Numbered from the stretch's first letter, positions 1-8,439 are shown. The stretch is DNA of 64,000 bases from Gammaproteobacteria bacterium (GCA_003247835.1 QJYB01000004.1:1-64000); one strand, 5' to 3'. The notes: generated by a model not told the origin, from the sequence alone. Made by a program: numbers and translations.

Positions 1-11
1 CGCCGCCTCCA

Positions 12-51
12 CCAAATAGAAAAGGGCCCGAATGGGCCCTTTTCTATTTGG
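12..51. terminator. perfect 18-bp hairpin, probable bidirectional terminator
   Basis: Bases 12-29 and 34-51 are perfect reverse complements around a GAAT loop. The stem has a GGGCCC core, an A-run on its left arm and a T-run on its right arm, so it could terminate transcription from either side. It probably ends a gene lying to the left of the window. Confidence 0.75.
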
Positions 52-242
52 TCGGGTGATGGGTAGAAGTCGCGTCCGGCTAAGGATAAGCCGGCGAGAA
101 CACGTGGGGGCGGACGGAGCACGGGGTTGCCGACGTCAGTCGAACACGACTTGACGAGAGGCCCGAGGCACTGTTTTTCTTTCCTGTCGCTCCAGAGGCG
201 GTGAGATCCCTGACCGTAAAAGACATGAGCAGAGAAACAGGA

Positions 243-731
243 ATGAAAAGCGATCGAACGTTCTTCCCCGTACTCCTCCTTGTAATGCTGGGAGTAGCGC
301 CTCTATCCGGCTGTTCAGCACCGGTTGGAGCAACGACGCCTCAGAACGAGGTGCCGGAATTTTTCATGCTCCGCCCGGATGTGGAGAAGGCCTACGGATA
401 CACGCATGCGGTGAAGATCGGGCGCCACCTGACGGTTTCGGGTGCCGTCAGCATGGATGATCAGGGTAACCCGACGGCAGTCGGCGACATGAGCCAGCAG
501 ATCATCAATGTCTATGCGGACCTGGAGAAGGTGCTGGGCCATTACGGGTATACGTTCGACGATGTGATGGTGGAAAACGTGTTCACCCGAGACATGGCGA
601 ACTTTCTCGAACTGTCCTCTTATCGCAATTCCATCTACACAAAGCAGTTTCCCACGGGAACCTGGGTCCAGGTCGATTCGCTAGCGCTCCCTGAATTCAT
701 GATCGAGATAGAGCTCGAAGCCTACCGGTAG
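243..731 (+). CDS. RidA/YjgF-family lipoprotein
   Basis: This gene encodes a 162-residue Rid-family (YjgF/YER057c/UK114) protein with a lipoprotein signal. Starting at the ATG at 243 gives a charged N-terminus, a hydrophobic stretch and the lipobox LSGC with Cys24. In-frame starts at 201 and 225 would put extra residues before the signal. The Rid domain spans roughly residues 40-160 (GRHLTVSGAVSMDD; a C-terminal MIEIELEAYR strand). RidA enamine/imine deaminases have an Arg in the segment FPARSCVEV. Here the aligned segment reads FPTGTWVQV, so that Arg is missing and deaminase activity is doubtful. An envelope-anchored Rid protein is unusual. It stands alone, convergent with the next gene. Confidence 0.8.
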   Translation: MKSDRTFFPVLLLVMLGVAPLSGCSAPVGATTPQNEVPEFFMLRPDVEKAYGYTHAVKIGRHLTVSGAVSMDDQGNPTAVGDMSQQIINVYADLEKVLGHYGYTFDDVMVENVFTRDMANFLELSSYRNSIYTKQFPTGTWVQVDSLALPEFMIEIELEAYR

Positions 732-776
732 AGCCCAACCTTCATCCAGCGAGCGCGAGAAGCACAGAGGCTGAAT

Positions 777-1712
777 CTAGAGAAGCGCGATCGGATTACA
801 GGGCGACCCCGTACCCTGCTCAACCTGTAACGGTGCCACCGTAAACTGGAAGTCGTACTGCCCGTGTTCCGCACACGCCGCGCACAGCCCGTCCAGCCGC
901 AGGTTGTCGAGCAGATGTACGCCCATGGCCACCAGCGTGCACTGATGGATGGGCATCACCCAGCCCTCGATCTGCAGCCCCGGAAACACGTCCGATATAC
1001 CGTCGCAGCCTAGCACCGCTACCCCGCGCCGGTGCAGCCACGGCACACACTCCGGGTGCAGGCCCGCCATACCGTCGCCGAACGGAGACCACGGACCGAG
1101 CTCTGCCCGGCGTGCATCCCGGCCCGTCGCGACCAGCAGAATGTCGCCTTCGCCGACGTTGACCTTCTGATTCTGCTCCGTCGCTTCCAGGTCAGCGACG
1201 GTGATCGCGGTACCGGGCTCCAGCCACTTTTCGCCCTTCAAGCGCGGGATGTCGAGCAGCACCCCGCGTGAGACGATCCCGTCTCTGGCGCACATGATGC
1301 TGCCGCGCCGCGCGCCGGTGCTCTTCACCTCACTCGCCGGAAAGCCGTTGTACATCAGTCCGTCGACGAACACATGGCACAGCGCGTCGATGTGCGTGGT
1401 GGCCATGCCGTGGAAGGCGACGCCGACGAAGTCCATCGTGGTTTCAAGCCCGACGCCGGGTATCAGGCAATCGTCCCCACCACGGATCATCATGTGCAGC
1501 GCAGGGTGCGGGTTATCCACTGCCGGCTGCACCGCCAGGGGTCGCGCGCAGCTCACGCTGCGTCCCACCCGCACCGCGCGCGTGGCTTCGAGTTGCTTTT
1601 TCGGGGTGATCAGGTTGAGTGCACCAGCCTCATCCTCCCCGCCCCAGCGGCCCCAGTTTTTCACCGAATCGAAAACCGAGCGCATGTGCTCGGGTGTCCA
1701 TTCGACGGTCAT
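777..1712 (-). CDS. cyclase family protein (kynurenine formamidase-like fold)
   Basis: This is a 311-residue member of the putative cyclase/metal-dependent hydrolase family (PF04199). The metal-binding signature is clear as FHGMATTHIDALCHVF near residues 100-115, fitting the family pattern HGxxTHxDAxxH. The N-terminal stretch NWGRWGGEDEAGALNLITP is typical of the long cyclase subgroup. The ATG has a strong Shine-Dalgarno sequence, GGGAGGAG. The family includes kynurenine formamidase and isatin hydrolase, so hydrolysis of a cyclic or N-acyl substrate is likely but the substrate cannot be inferred. It is divergent from the phytanoyl-CoA dioxygenase-like gene at 1895. Confidence 0.85.
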   Translation of the reverse strand: MTVEWTPEHMRSVFDSVKNWGRWGGEDEAGALNLITPKKQLEATRAVRVGRSVSCARPLAVQPAVDNPHPALHMMIRGGDDCLIPGVGLETTMDFVGVAFHGMATTHIDALCHVFVDGLMYNGFPASEVKSTGARRGSIMCARDGIVSRGVLLDIPRLKGEKWLEPGTAITVADLEATEQNQKVNVGEGDILLVATGRDARRAELGPWSPFGDGMAGLHPECVPWLHRRGVAVLGCDGISDVFPGLQIEGWVMPIHQCTLVAMGVHLLDNLRLDGLCAACAEHGQYDFQFTVAPLQVEQGTGSPCNPIALL

Positions 1713-1894
1713 CTGGTGCTCCTCCCGGCTTGGCGTTGCATTGCCCTGCGCTGCGATGGTCGTGAAACGGTATTCATCTCTCCCTCGAGAAGTTGATACA
1801 CGTTATATTCACTATGCATGCACAGGCTGCGGCCGGCAATCGGGGAGCATCTGCTGCAGCGCATGCGTCCATCAGCTGCTGGGGGAGTGTCGTC

Positions 1895-3124
1895 ATGTTG
1901 CCTGTCGCCGTCGATGAGCGTTGCGAGTTCCTGTCTCCCGGCTGGATCGAGGCCGCGAAGGCGTTCCTCCAGACCGAAGTACCGAAACGTCCACTGGACC
2001 GAACGCGATTCTCGATGTGCGAGTCGTTTCGCGACGCACCACCCTCGGTAGCGGACGAGCGGGGACAGGCCGCATGGCATTTCGTGATCGGTGACGGGTC
2101 AGTTCGTGCGGGCGCCGGGGAGATTGACGCGCCCGACCTGCGGATCGACGGGTTGTACCAGGCCGTACTCGGCTACGCGCAGCTCGTCTATGCGGCCGGA
2201 AAGGAAGCCGTCGTGCGTGGCCAGCAGGAGCTGCGCCACCGGTGGGGTGATACTGCCGTCTCTCTCATAGGGGGGATACCGGAAGACCCCGCCGTAGCGG
2301 GGTTGCTGAACGACCTGCATGACCACATGGCGGCGAGAACCATCGAGAACCCGGACTTCCAGCACCGCGTGGCGCAGATGGGACTGTCAGACCGTGTGCA
2401 GCAGCTCGACGAGCTCGGCTACGCGGTGATCGAAAACGCAATTTCGCCCGGTATGGCCGACCGGCTGTGCGAGCGGACCGCCGAAGAGGTGAGGCGTTAT
2501 CACCCGATCACGACAAACGGACTCATGATGCGCCATCGCCTGTTCGAGGAAGTCGTGCAGCACAGCCACGTGTGCACGCTGGCCCAGAGCGCCGTCGGGC
2601 AGAACATGATCCTCGGTGCCATGTCGGGCACCTGGAAGGAGCCCGGACCGGGCGCGATTCCTTTGCACGCCGATTACCCGCTGGTGCGGGCGCCGTTTCC
2701 CGAGTTCGGTCTGATCGCGGTGGCGGTCTGGGCGCTGCAGGACTGGGATAGCGAAGCTGTGGGACCGACCTGGGTACTTCCAGGCAGTCATCGCCATCAC
2801 CGGCCGCCGCGTCGCGGTGACGATGTGACCGGCGCCGTGCCGATCCTCATGCCCAAGGGTTCGGCGCTGCTGATCAGTCACGGCATCTGGCACTGGCAGG
2901 GAGATCGCAGCGCCCCGGGGGCGAGGGTTGCCATGCATGTCACCTACAATCGGGTTTTCGTGCGTCAGCTCGACGATTTCAGCGGGGTGAACGATGCTTT
3001 CTTCGCACGTAATCCGCCGGCGTTCAGCACGCTGATGGGGCGCGATGATCCGTTCGGGAAGAGCAGTTACCAGGGGCATGACGGGCGGCGGTTTGCCTAT
3101 GCGGGACGATTTACACAGACGTGA
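1895..3124 (+). CDS. SCP2-like / phytanoyl-CoA dioxygenase-like fusion protein
   Basis: This is a 409-residue protein. About 130 N-terminal residues (AWHFVIGDGSVRAGAGEI; DLRIDGLYQAVLGYAQLV) resemble a sterol-carrier/SCP2-like lipid-binding domain. The rest resembles the phytanoyl-CoA dioxygenase (PhyH) family of Fe(II)/2-oxoglutarate oxygenases. Candidate iron ligands are the HxD of LHADYPL and the distal His in SHGIWHWQGD, followed by an Arg that could bind 2-oxoglutarate. I chose the ATG at 1895 because GGGGGAG lies 7 bases upstream. An earlier in-frame start at 1793 has no such site and adds low-complexity sequence. A hydroxylase acting on a lipid or acyl substrate is inferred. The SCP2 assignment is less certain than the PhyH one. 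Confidence 0.75.
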   Translation: MLPVAVDERCEFLSPGWIEAAKAFLQTEVPKRPLDRTRFSMCESFRDAPPSVADERGQAAWHFVIGDGSVRAGAGEIDAPDLRIDGLYQAVLGYAQLVYAAGKEAVVRGQQELRHRWGDTAVSLIGGIPEDPAVAGLLNDLHDHMAARTIENPDFQHRVAQMGLSDRVQQLDELGYAVIENAISPGMADRLCERTAEEVRRYHPITTNGLMMRHRLFEEVVQHSHVCTLAQSAVGQNMILGAMSGTWKEPGPGAIPLHADYPLVRAPFPEFGLIAVAVWALQDWDSEAVGPTWVLPGSHRHHRPPRRGDDVTGAVPILMPKGSALLISHGIWHWQGDRSAPGARVAMHVTYNRVFVRQLDDFSGVNDAFFARNPPAFSTLMGRDDPFGKSSYQGHDGRRFAYAGRFTQT

Positions 3125-3140
3125 GTCTGGTACATCGCGC

Positions 3141-4235
3141 ATGGCCTCAACTGAGTCGACCGCAATGAAGTGGGTATCGCTGTTCCTGGTCTGGAGCACG
3201 ACCGTCGTCGTCGTCATCGCGCTGATCGCACTCGGCTTCCGTGCCTGGCGTCAGCATCAGAACTCGATCGCCTACACCATCACCACACCGGACGGGATTC
3301 AGGAGGCGCAATTCATCCGCGTCGGCGGCATCGATCAGTGGATCTCGATACGCGGCGAAGATCGTGCGAACCCGGTGCTGCTGTTTCTGCACGGTGGTCC
3401 CGGCAACTCCATTCTACCGCTCGAGCCGACGTTCCGTGTCTGGGAGAAACACTTCACCATGGTGCAGTGGGATCAGCGCGGTGCGGGCAGAACCTACGGC
3501 AGGAACGGTGTCGACGAGCAGCCGATGACGGTTGCGCGATTTGTGCAGGACGGTATCGAGGTAGCCGAGTACCTGCGCGAACGTCTGCACAAGCGCAGCA
3601 TCGTTCTGCTCGGGCACTCCTGGGGAACGGAGATCGGCACGCAGATGGTGGTTGCGCGGCCGGACCTGTACTCGGCCTACGTGGGCACCGGACAGGTCGT
3701 CTCCATCGCCGAGAAGGAGACGTACATCTACGACGATACGCTGCGACGTCTGCGTGCTGCCGGTGATGAGAAAGGCATTCGCGCGCTCGAAGAGATCGGC
3801 ACGCCGCCGTATCGAACCAACCACGATCTGGAGATCCAGCGCCACTGGTCCGAGCGCTACGACATTCCCGCGGAGCGCGATCTGCGCAGACACTTCACGC
3901 CGATGGTCGCGTTCGCCCCCGATTTCTCGCTGCGGGACATCTACAACCTTCTGTACGCCTCAGCGTGGACGGCACAGGAACTGTTTTCGGATGAGGAGCA
4001 GTTCGACGTGCGCGAATGCTGCATGACATTCCAGGTCCCCGTGTTCGTGTTCAACGGCGGCCACGACACGATCACGCCATCGGAGCTCGTCCAACCCTGG
4101 TTCGACGCGCTCCAGGCGCCCTCGAAGCAGATCGTCGTCATGAAGGATGCCGGACACTCGGCGGTACTCACCGACCCCGAGGCGTTCCTCGAGCTGCTGC
4201 TCCGCTACGTCCGGCCCATCGCCCTACAGAGCTAG
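3141..4235 (+). CDS. membrane-anchored alpha/beta hydrolase, proline iminopeptidase-like
   Basis: This encodes a 364-residue alpha/beta hydrolase with one N-terminal membrane helix (residues about 10-32), so the catalytic domain is probably periplasmic. It shows the S33/proline iminopeptidase hallmarks: HGGPG oxyanion segment, QWDQRGAGRT, nucleophile elbow GHSWGTEIG, acid in NGGHDTITPSE and His in DAGHSAVL. It begins 16 bases after the SCP2/PhyH-like gene, so the two may be cotranscribed. The ATG at 3165 is an alternative start that still keeps the anchor. The substrate is unknown: the family covers peptidases and esterases. Confidence 0.85.
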   Translation: MASTESTAMKWVSLFLVWSTTVVVVIALIALGFRAWRQHQNSIAYTITTPDGIQEAQFIRVGGIDQWISIRGEDRANPVLLFLHGGPGNSILPLEPTFRVWEKHFTMVQWDQRGAGRTYGRNGVDEQPMTVARFVQDGIEVAEYLRERLHKRSIVLLGHSWGTEIGTQMVVARPDLYSAYVGTGQVVSIAEKETYIYDDTLRRLRAAGDEKGIRALEEIGTPPYRTNHDLEIQRHWSERYDIPAERDLRRHFTPMVAFAPDFSLRDIYNLLYASAWTAQELFSDEEQFDVRECCMTFQVPVFVFNGGHDTITPSELVQPWFDALQAPSKQIVVMKDAGHSAVLTDPEAFLELLLRYVRPIALQS

Positions 4236-4314
4236 CGTCAGCGTTTGCGACGCCCTACTCCCTCCCGGAGTTGCGGAGTAGAGTAGCTGTGCTCGATGTG
4301 CCGGAGAGATTCCC

Positions 4315-5070
4315 GTGAAGGTGAAGTGCTTCGAATGCGACGCGCAGCTGGACGCGGATACGGCGCATGAAGCCGTCGAGGCGTTTCTGACTCACGCCGG
4401 GGAAAGTCACACCTGGACGTACCCGGACGCGGCGATCCGGAACTATGCCCGCAACTACGCCGAGGCAACCGAACGCCTGACAGGCGGCACGGAGCGGCTC
4501 GTCGCGATCGGCGACGTCACCGTGCACCCGGCGACCGCAGAACGCATCGACGACTGGCTGCAGTTCTTCGATCACGATGCCTTCGCCGACAATCCCGGCT
4601 GGGCATCGTGCTATTGCCTCGAGCCCCACGAACCGGCCGCATCCGAGCGCTCGTGGCGGGACACGCGGGCAAGCATGACGGACCGGCTTCGATGCTGCTC
4701 GACCGTCGGCTATCTGGCGTACGTGGACGGTCGTGCGGCCGGCTGGGTCAATGCGTCGCCGCGCTCCGAATACGGCCTCTATAAGCAGGTTGATGTCGGC
4801 GGACCGCCGCCGCAGTCGGTCATCGGCATATCCTGCTTCGTCGTCGCGCCGCCGTTCCGGCGCCACGGCGTGGCGGCGGCGCTGCTCGATCGGGCGATCC
4901 TGGATGCCGCGGCACGTGGTGCATCGTGGATCGAGGGTTATCCGCACAACAAACCGGATGGCGGCGATGCGGCGCACTTTCGTGGCTCGCGATCAATGTT
5001 CGAGGAACGCGGCTTCCAGCCCGTCGAGGTGCACGACCGATACACGGTGATGCGTCGCGCCGTTACATAG
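4315..5070 (+). CDS. GNAT family N-acetyltransferase
   Basis: This is a 251-residue protein starting at GTG with GGAGAG 6 bases upstream. The first 60 residues form a small Cys-containing domain (MKVKCFECDAQLD, one CxxC). The remainder is a GNAT acetyl-CoA-dependent N-acyltransferase fold, with the acetyl-CoA loop visible as VVAPPFRRHGVAAALLD near residues 180-196. The segment NPGWASCYCLEPH is characteristic of a subgroup with the same N-terminal cap. The acceptor substrate is unknown. It has no obvious operon partner. Confidence 0.82.
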   Translation: MKVKCFECDAQLDADTAHEAVEAFLTHAGESHTWTYPDAAIRNYARNYAEATERLTGGTERLVAIGDVTVHPATAERIDDWLQFFDHDAFADNPGWASCYCLEPHEPAASERSWRDTRASMTDRLRCCSTVGYLAYVDGRAAGWVNASPRSEYGLYKQVDVGGPPPQSVIGISCFVVAPPFRRHGVAAALLDRAILDAAARGASWIEGYPHNKPDGGDAAHFRGSRSMFEERGFQPVEVHDRYTVMRRAVT

Positions 5071-5182
5071 CGATACCGATGAGGTGTGCGGGGCGGCGGG
5101 CCCGTCATCGCCCAGGTTGCAAATTCATTTCCCGTTGCGCATGCTACGCTGATCTTTCACCGACCCAGAGGAGGATGTTTCG

Positions 5183-5239
5183 ATGCTTGTCATCAATGAA
5201 CAACATCTGAGCCGTTTGGGTCGGATGAAGGCCCTCTAG
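5183..5239 (+). pseudogene. 18-codon frame with strong RBS, possible truncated gene start
   Basis: An ATG at 5183 is preceded by the excellent Shine-Dalgarno AGAGGAGG with good spacing, yet the frame stops after 18 codons (MLVINEQHLSRLGRMKAL). The peptide resembles the usual start of ornithine cyclodeaminase/mu-crystallin family proteins (MLVxNexxVxxLLxMxxAI), so it may be the 5-prime stub of a gene cut off here. It could equally be a leader peptide or small protein. The base composition changes around 5240 toward rsgA. Confidence 0.35.
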
Positions 5240-5352
5240 TACCTGACCCCTCGTTTTCTAGCCATACCTTCAACCCTCAGGCGGCAACTCCTTAATTCGC
5301 TTGTCGTTTTGCGCTGTGCGTAGCGTACAAGCCTGTCAGCAAAGGAACTTGT

Positions 5353-6402
5353 ATGACCTTGAGACACTATGGTTGGAGTCCGTTCTTCGCGAATCAGCTC
5401 GACCTGGTCGAGCTGGATACCTTGATTCCGACACGGGTTGTGGCCGTTCACCGTTCGGGAATCGTCCTTACTGATGGTGAGAGCCAGTTTCGGTTGGCGT
5501 TGGGCAGCGGTTGGTTTCACGGTGACCTTGAAGCTCGACCAACGGTTGGTGATTGGCTTCTCGTCGAGCCGGGAAGAGACAAGGCGGTGCGCCTCCTCGA
5601 GCGAAAGAGCTTGCTGAAACGTCGAGCGGCCGGAGTCGCCGTGGAAGTTCAGCTCATCGCAGCCAACGTTGACACGATCTTTGTGGTGACGTCCTGCAAC
5701 GAAGAGTTCAATGACTCACGACTCGAGCGGTACCTGGCCCTGGCATCAGATTCAGGCGTCAAGGTCGTGGTGGTGCTGACAAAAAAAGATCTCGCCGACG
5801 ATCCGGATGCCTACGCGGATCGCGTCAGAACGATCACATCAAACGTAGCCGTCGAGTTGGTCAACGCGCTGGATGTGTCAACGCTGGATGGCACCCGTGC
5901 GTGGTGCCAAACAGGGCAAACCGTGGCTCTTGTCGGTTCCTCGGGTGTCGGCAAGTCGACACTCGTAAACACCCTGGCCGGTCGCGAGGTGCAGCTTACC
6001 GGCAGCATCCGTGAAGATGACGCCCATGGCCGTCACACGACCACATCGCGATCGCTTCACCTGTTGGAGGAAGGCGCGTTGCTTCTGGACGTGCCGGGCC
6101 TGCGGGAACTCGGAATGGTTGACCTCGAGCGGGGCGTTGCGGAGGTGTTCAACGATGTCGAAGCTCTGGCGCTGCGTTGCAGGTTTGCCGATTGCGCTCA
6201 CCAGGCGGAGCCTGGTTGCGGGGTCCGGGCAGCGATCGACTCCGGCGAGCTCGACGAGCGGCGTTTTCGCAACTACGAGAAGATGCTGCGAGAGGAGGCT
6301 AGAAACACCGCGACGATCGCCGAGCGCCATCAGCAGAGCAGAAGATTTGGCAAACGCGTCAGGCAGGCGATGAAAGAGCGGCAGCGCTTCCGGCCGAGCT
6401 AG
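5353..6402 (+). CDS. rsgA: small ribosomal subunit biogenesis GTPase RsgA
   Basis: This is a 349-residue circularly permuted GTPase of the RsgA/YjeQ family, which acts in late 30S subunit maturation. An N-terminal OB-fold-like region (about residues 30-100) precedes the permuted G motifs in the order G4 (LTKKDL, near 142), G1 (GSSGVGKST, near 194) and G3 (DVPGLRELG, near 245). A Cys/His zinc-binding segment follows (CRFADCAHQAEPGC, near 277-290). The ATG has AAAGGAA upstream. The third codon position is less G/C-biased than in the neighbours, and the flanks hold broken-looking frames. It may therefore be a second, acquired rsgA copy rather than the housekeeping one, which is usually near orn or psd. 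Confidence 0.92.
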   Translation: MTLRHYGWSPFFANQLDLVELDTLIPTRVVAVHRSGIVLTDGESQFRLALGSGWFHGDLEARPTVGDWLLVEPGRDKAVRLLERKSLLKRRAAGVAVEVQLIAANVDTIFVVTSCNEEFNDSRLERYLALASDSGVKVVVVLTKKDLADDPDAYADRVRTITSNVAVELVNALDVSTLDGTRAWCQTGQTVALVGSSGVGKSTLVNTLAGREVQLTGSIREDDAHGRHTTTSRSLHLLEEGALLLDVPGLRELGMVDLERGVAEVFNDVEALALRCRFADCAHQAEPGCGVRAAIDSGELDERRFRNYEKMLREEARNTATIAERHQQSRRFGKRVRQAMKERQRFRPS

Positions 6403-6408
6403 CTCGGC
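6393..6408. repeat. perfect 16-bp palindrome spanning the rsgA stop
   Basis: GCCGAGCTAGCTCGGC is perfectly self-complementary and contains the rsgA TAG stop. It has no loop and no T-run, so it is a poor terminator. It may be a chance result of the stop context. Confidence 0.4.
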
Positions 6409-6620
6409 AAATACAACAGGCAGCGGAGATCCCCCTCGGATATCCCTACCGTGCGAGGCTACGTGCGTTCGATGCGGACCACTGGCTGGTGACCGTGGAA
6501 CTTACAGGTGGCCACGCGACGGGCAACATCATCGGTACAATTTTCGAGAATGAAAAGGTCGCATACATCCATCTGCATACCGAGCCCGCTGTTCAAACGC
6601 GGTATGAACGGGATTGTGAG
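6405..6620 (+). pseudogene. coding-like remnant without a start
   Basis: A frame that is open across the end of rsgA reads as a natural-looking peptide (for example EIPLGYPYRARLRAFDADHW and NIIGTIFENEKVAYIHLH), with G/C favoured at third positions. It has no start codon with a ribosome site. After about 6605 the same frame becomes Arg- and Cys-rich, typical of non-coding translation. It may be the remains of a gene interrupted near rsgA. No family was recognised. Confidence 0.25.
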
Positions 6621-6912
6621 GGTCGGGACCGTACTTGCCGTGCTGTTGGCTCTGGGTGGGTTGCAGGGATGCTTCGGGTTGCAGCGTGCCGCAGGATGCG
6701 GCAATCCCGGCATCTTTGGCTGCAGGGACAGAAGTCCAGAGCCGTCTGAGATCACGCAGCCGCCGGCAGACCTGGACCGCGCATCCCCGCACCAGTCGCC
6801 GGTCGATGACGGGAGATACCTCGAGGGGCATGAGCACCCGTGGTCGCGGATTCTCGATGATTGTCTGGCTGCGGGTGGTACGCGCACTGAATGCTCAAGC
6901 ACCAGGGACTGA
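6604..6912 (+). CDS. small Cys-rich putative lipoprotein
   Basis: This 102-residue frame starts at ATG 6604 and has a convincing lipoprotein signal: MNGIVRVGTVLAVLLALGGL followed by QGC, giving lipobox LQGC with Cys23. The mature part is short, with further Cys residues (AAGCGNPGIFGC) and a C-terminal segment ILDDCLAAGGTRTECSS. No good ribosome-binding site was seen. It overlaps the coding-like remnant just upstream in another frame. No family was recognised. Confidence 0.5.
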   Translation: MNGIVRVGTVLAVLLALGGLQGCFGLQRAAGCGNPGIFGCRDRSPEPSEITQPPADLDRASPHQSPVDDGRYLEGHEHPWSRILDDCLAAGGTRTECSSTRD

Positions 6913-6921
6913 CGCCGGTCA

Positions 6922-7068
6922 ATGGCGCTCCGGGACGCGATGGAGGCCGAGGCCAACGAGGAGATCCGCGCCATCATCGCCGCGCAGGCGGAGTTCGTGC
7001 ACGTGCCCGTCATCAGCGAGTTCGAGGCGCCGGAGTGGGTCGTGCTACCGCGGGTTTTTCGCGACTGA
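6922..7068 (+). CDS. 48-residue acidic ORF, possibly the tail of a broken gene
   Basis: This frame, MALRDAMEAEANEEIRAIIA and so on, ends VLPRVFRD and has G or C at almost every third codon position, a strong sign of coding. It is in the same reading frame as the lipoprotein at 6604, separated only by that gene's TGA at 6910-6912 and three codons, and it lacks a ribosome-binding site. Either it is a separate small gene, or the TGA interrupts what was one longer lipoprotein. Confidence 0.4.
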   Translation: MALRDAMEAEANEEIRAIIAAQAEFVHVPVISEFEAPEWVVLPRVFRD

Positions 7069-7071
7069 GCC

Positions 7072-8439
7072 TCAGACGGCGGAAATCGCCCGGGTCATGT
7101 TGCCGAGCGCCAGCTCGATCAGCTGCCGGGAGGTGCCGATGTTCATGCGCATGCAGCGACGGCTGCCCTTGCCGTAGGCTTCGCCATCGTTGAGCTGCAC
7201 GCCGGCGTTCCCGGCGAGCCATGCCTCGAACACCTGGGTCTCCGTCATGGGGGTGTCGGAGCCCTGGGACGCCTCGGACTTCTCGACGACGCCGACGCGG
7301 TCCATGATCTCTCCGAAGTGCAGCCAGGCGAGAAAGGTGCCCTGCGCCCGCGTGTAGGTGACCTCGGGCAGGTTGGCTTTCAGGTAGCTCTCGACGAAGG
7401 CGTGATTACCGTCGATGTAGACGAGCAGCTGATCCAGCCAGTCCGTGCCATGGCGGTAGGCCGCCTCGTTGGCCACCACGCCGAGGGTGTTGATGTCGGC
7501 GCGGTGGTTCTTCTTCACCCGCTCGACGTACACCGGATTGGTGGAGAACCAGTAGGCGTTCTTCGTGGCCGGCAGGTTGAATGTTTTTGTCACCGCTTTG
7601 CAGGTGATGCTGTTGTTTACGATGGCTTTGTCCGGCAGGCTCGCGAACGGCGTGTAGCGTACGCCCGTGCGGACGAAGTCGGCGTGAATCTCGTCGGCGA
7701 TCACCACCACCTCGTGCTTCAGGCACAGCTCGCCGATCCTCAGCAGGTCGGCTTCGGACCAGACGTTTCCCGTCGGGTTCTGCGGATTGCACAGCAGCAT
7801 GGCGTGGGTGTCCGGCGTCATGCGGGCTTCCAGATCGTCCCAGTCGATGTGGTAGCGGCCGTTTTCGAAGACGAGCTCGCTCTCGTTGGCTACGGTGTTG
7901 GTGTAGCGCAGGTCGCTGTAGAAGCCTTCGTAGGTGGGCGTCATCAGCAGCACCCGGCTCCCGGGCGGTGAGAACGTGGTAATCCCGGCAATCAGGCCGG
8001 GGTGCACGCCACTCGCGATCTCGATGGTGCCCGGATCCACCATCACGCCGTGACGCTCGGCGTTCCAGCGGCTGATGGCTTCCTTGAGGGAGGCGTAGCC
8101 GAGCTCCCGGTTGAGATAGCCCCAGTTCTCGTGCTGCATGCGCGCCTGCATGGCCTCCCCGATGCAGGGTGCTGCCCGGAAATCCAGATCGGCGATACCC
8201 ATGCCGACCTGAATCCCGTCGCCGAAGAGCTCGATCTGGTAGTCCCACTTGGTGCAGTCCGTGCCGATGCGACTGTACGGGGTGTCGAAGTCGTAGCGGT
8301 CGCCGACCCGATAGGGTGGCGGCGTCTTGCCGGGCAGCGACACGTCGGCCACGGCGGCCGGCGTGCCGATCATGCCGGCGAGTCCCGCGACACCGGTGCC
8401 GTGCAGGAATCGGCGTCGATTCAGTGCTGTCCTCGTCAT
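7072..8439 (-). CDS. Tat-exported MalY/PatB-like PLP aminotransferase/C-S lyase
   Basis: This encodes a 455-residue fold-type I PLP enzyme of the MalY/PatB group, which includes cystathionine beta-lyases and aminotransferases. Typical segments are NPQNPTGNVWSEADLL, VVIADEIHADF, and the PLP-lysine region AVTKTFNLPATKNAYW (Lys near residue 281). The N-terminus MTRTALNRRRFLHGTGVAGL, followed by a hydrophobic stretch and a TPAAVADV cleavage region, is a twin-arginine signal. The enzyme is therefore probably folded with its cofactor and exported, which is uncommon for this family. I chose the ATG at 8439 because GGGAGGGG lies just upstream. An in-frame ATG at 8451 is less well placed. Confidence 0.85.
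   Translation of the reverse strand: MTRTALNRRRFLHGTGVAGLAGMIGTPAAVADVSLPGKTPPPYRVGDRYDFDTPYSRIGTDCTKWDYQIELFGDGIQVGMGIADLDFRAAPCIGEAMQARMQHENWGYLNRELGYASLKEAISRWNAERHGVMVDPGTIEIASGVHPGLIAGITTFSPPGSRVLLMTPTYEGFYSDLRYTNTVANESELVFENGRYHIDWDDLEARMTPDTHAMLLCNPQNPTGNVWSEADLLRIGELCLKHEVVVIADEIHADFVRTGVRYTPFASLPDKAIVNNSITCKAVTKTFNLPATKNAYWFSTNPVYVERVKKNHRADINTLGVVANEAAYRHGTDWLDQLLVYIDGNHAFVESYLKANLPEVTYTRAQGTFLAWLHFGEIMDRVGVVEKSEASQGSDTPMTETQVFEAWLAGNAGVQLNDGEAYGKGSRRCMRMNIGTSRQLIELALGNMTRAISAV

Noticed and set aside
1785-1815. TTGATA and TATATT as -35/-10 elements between the divergent genes near 1.8 kb
   Set aside because: The spacing between the two elements is too short for a standard promoter.
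4236-4314. Hairpin-like bases GCGTC/GACGC as a terminator
   Set aside because: The stem is five bases with no T-run; not convincing.
5323-5329. GCGTACA just before rsgA as another copy of the regulator palindrome
   Set aside because: Only the right half-site is present. The left half is misplaced by one base, so it is not counted. A half-site-like GCGTAC near 9868 was rejected for the same reason.
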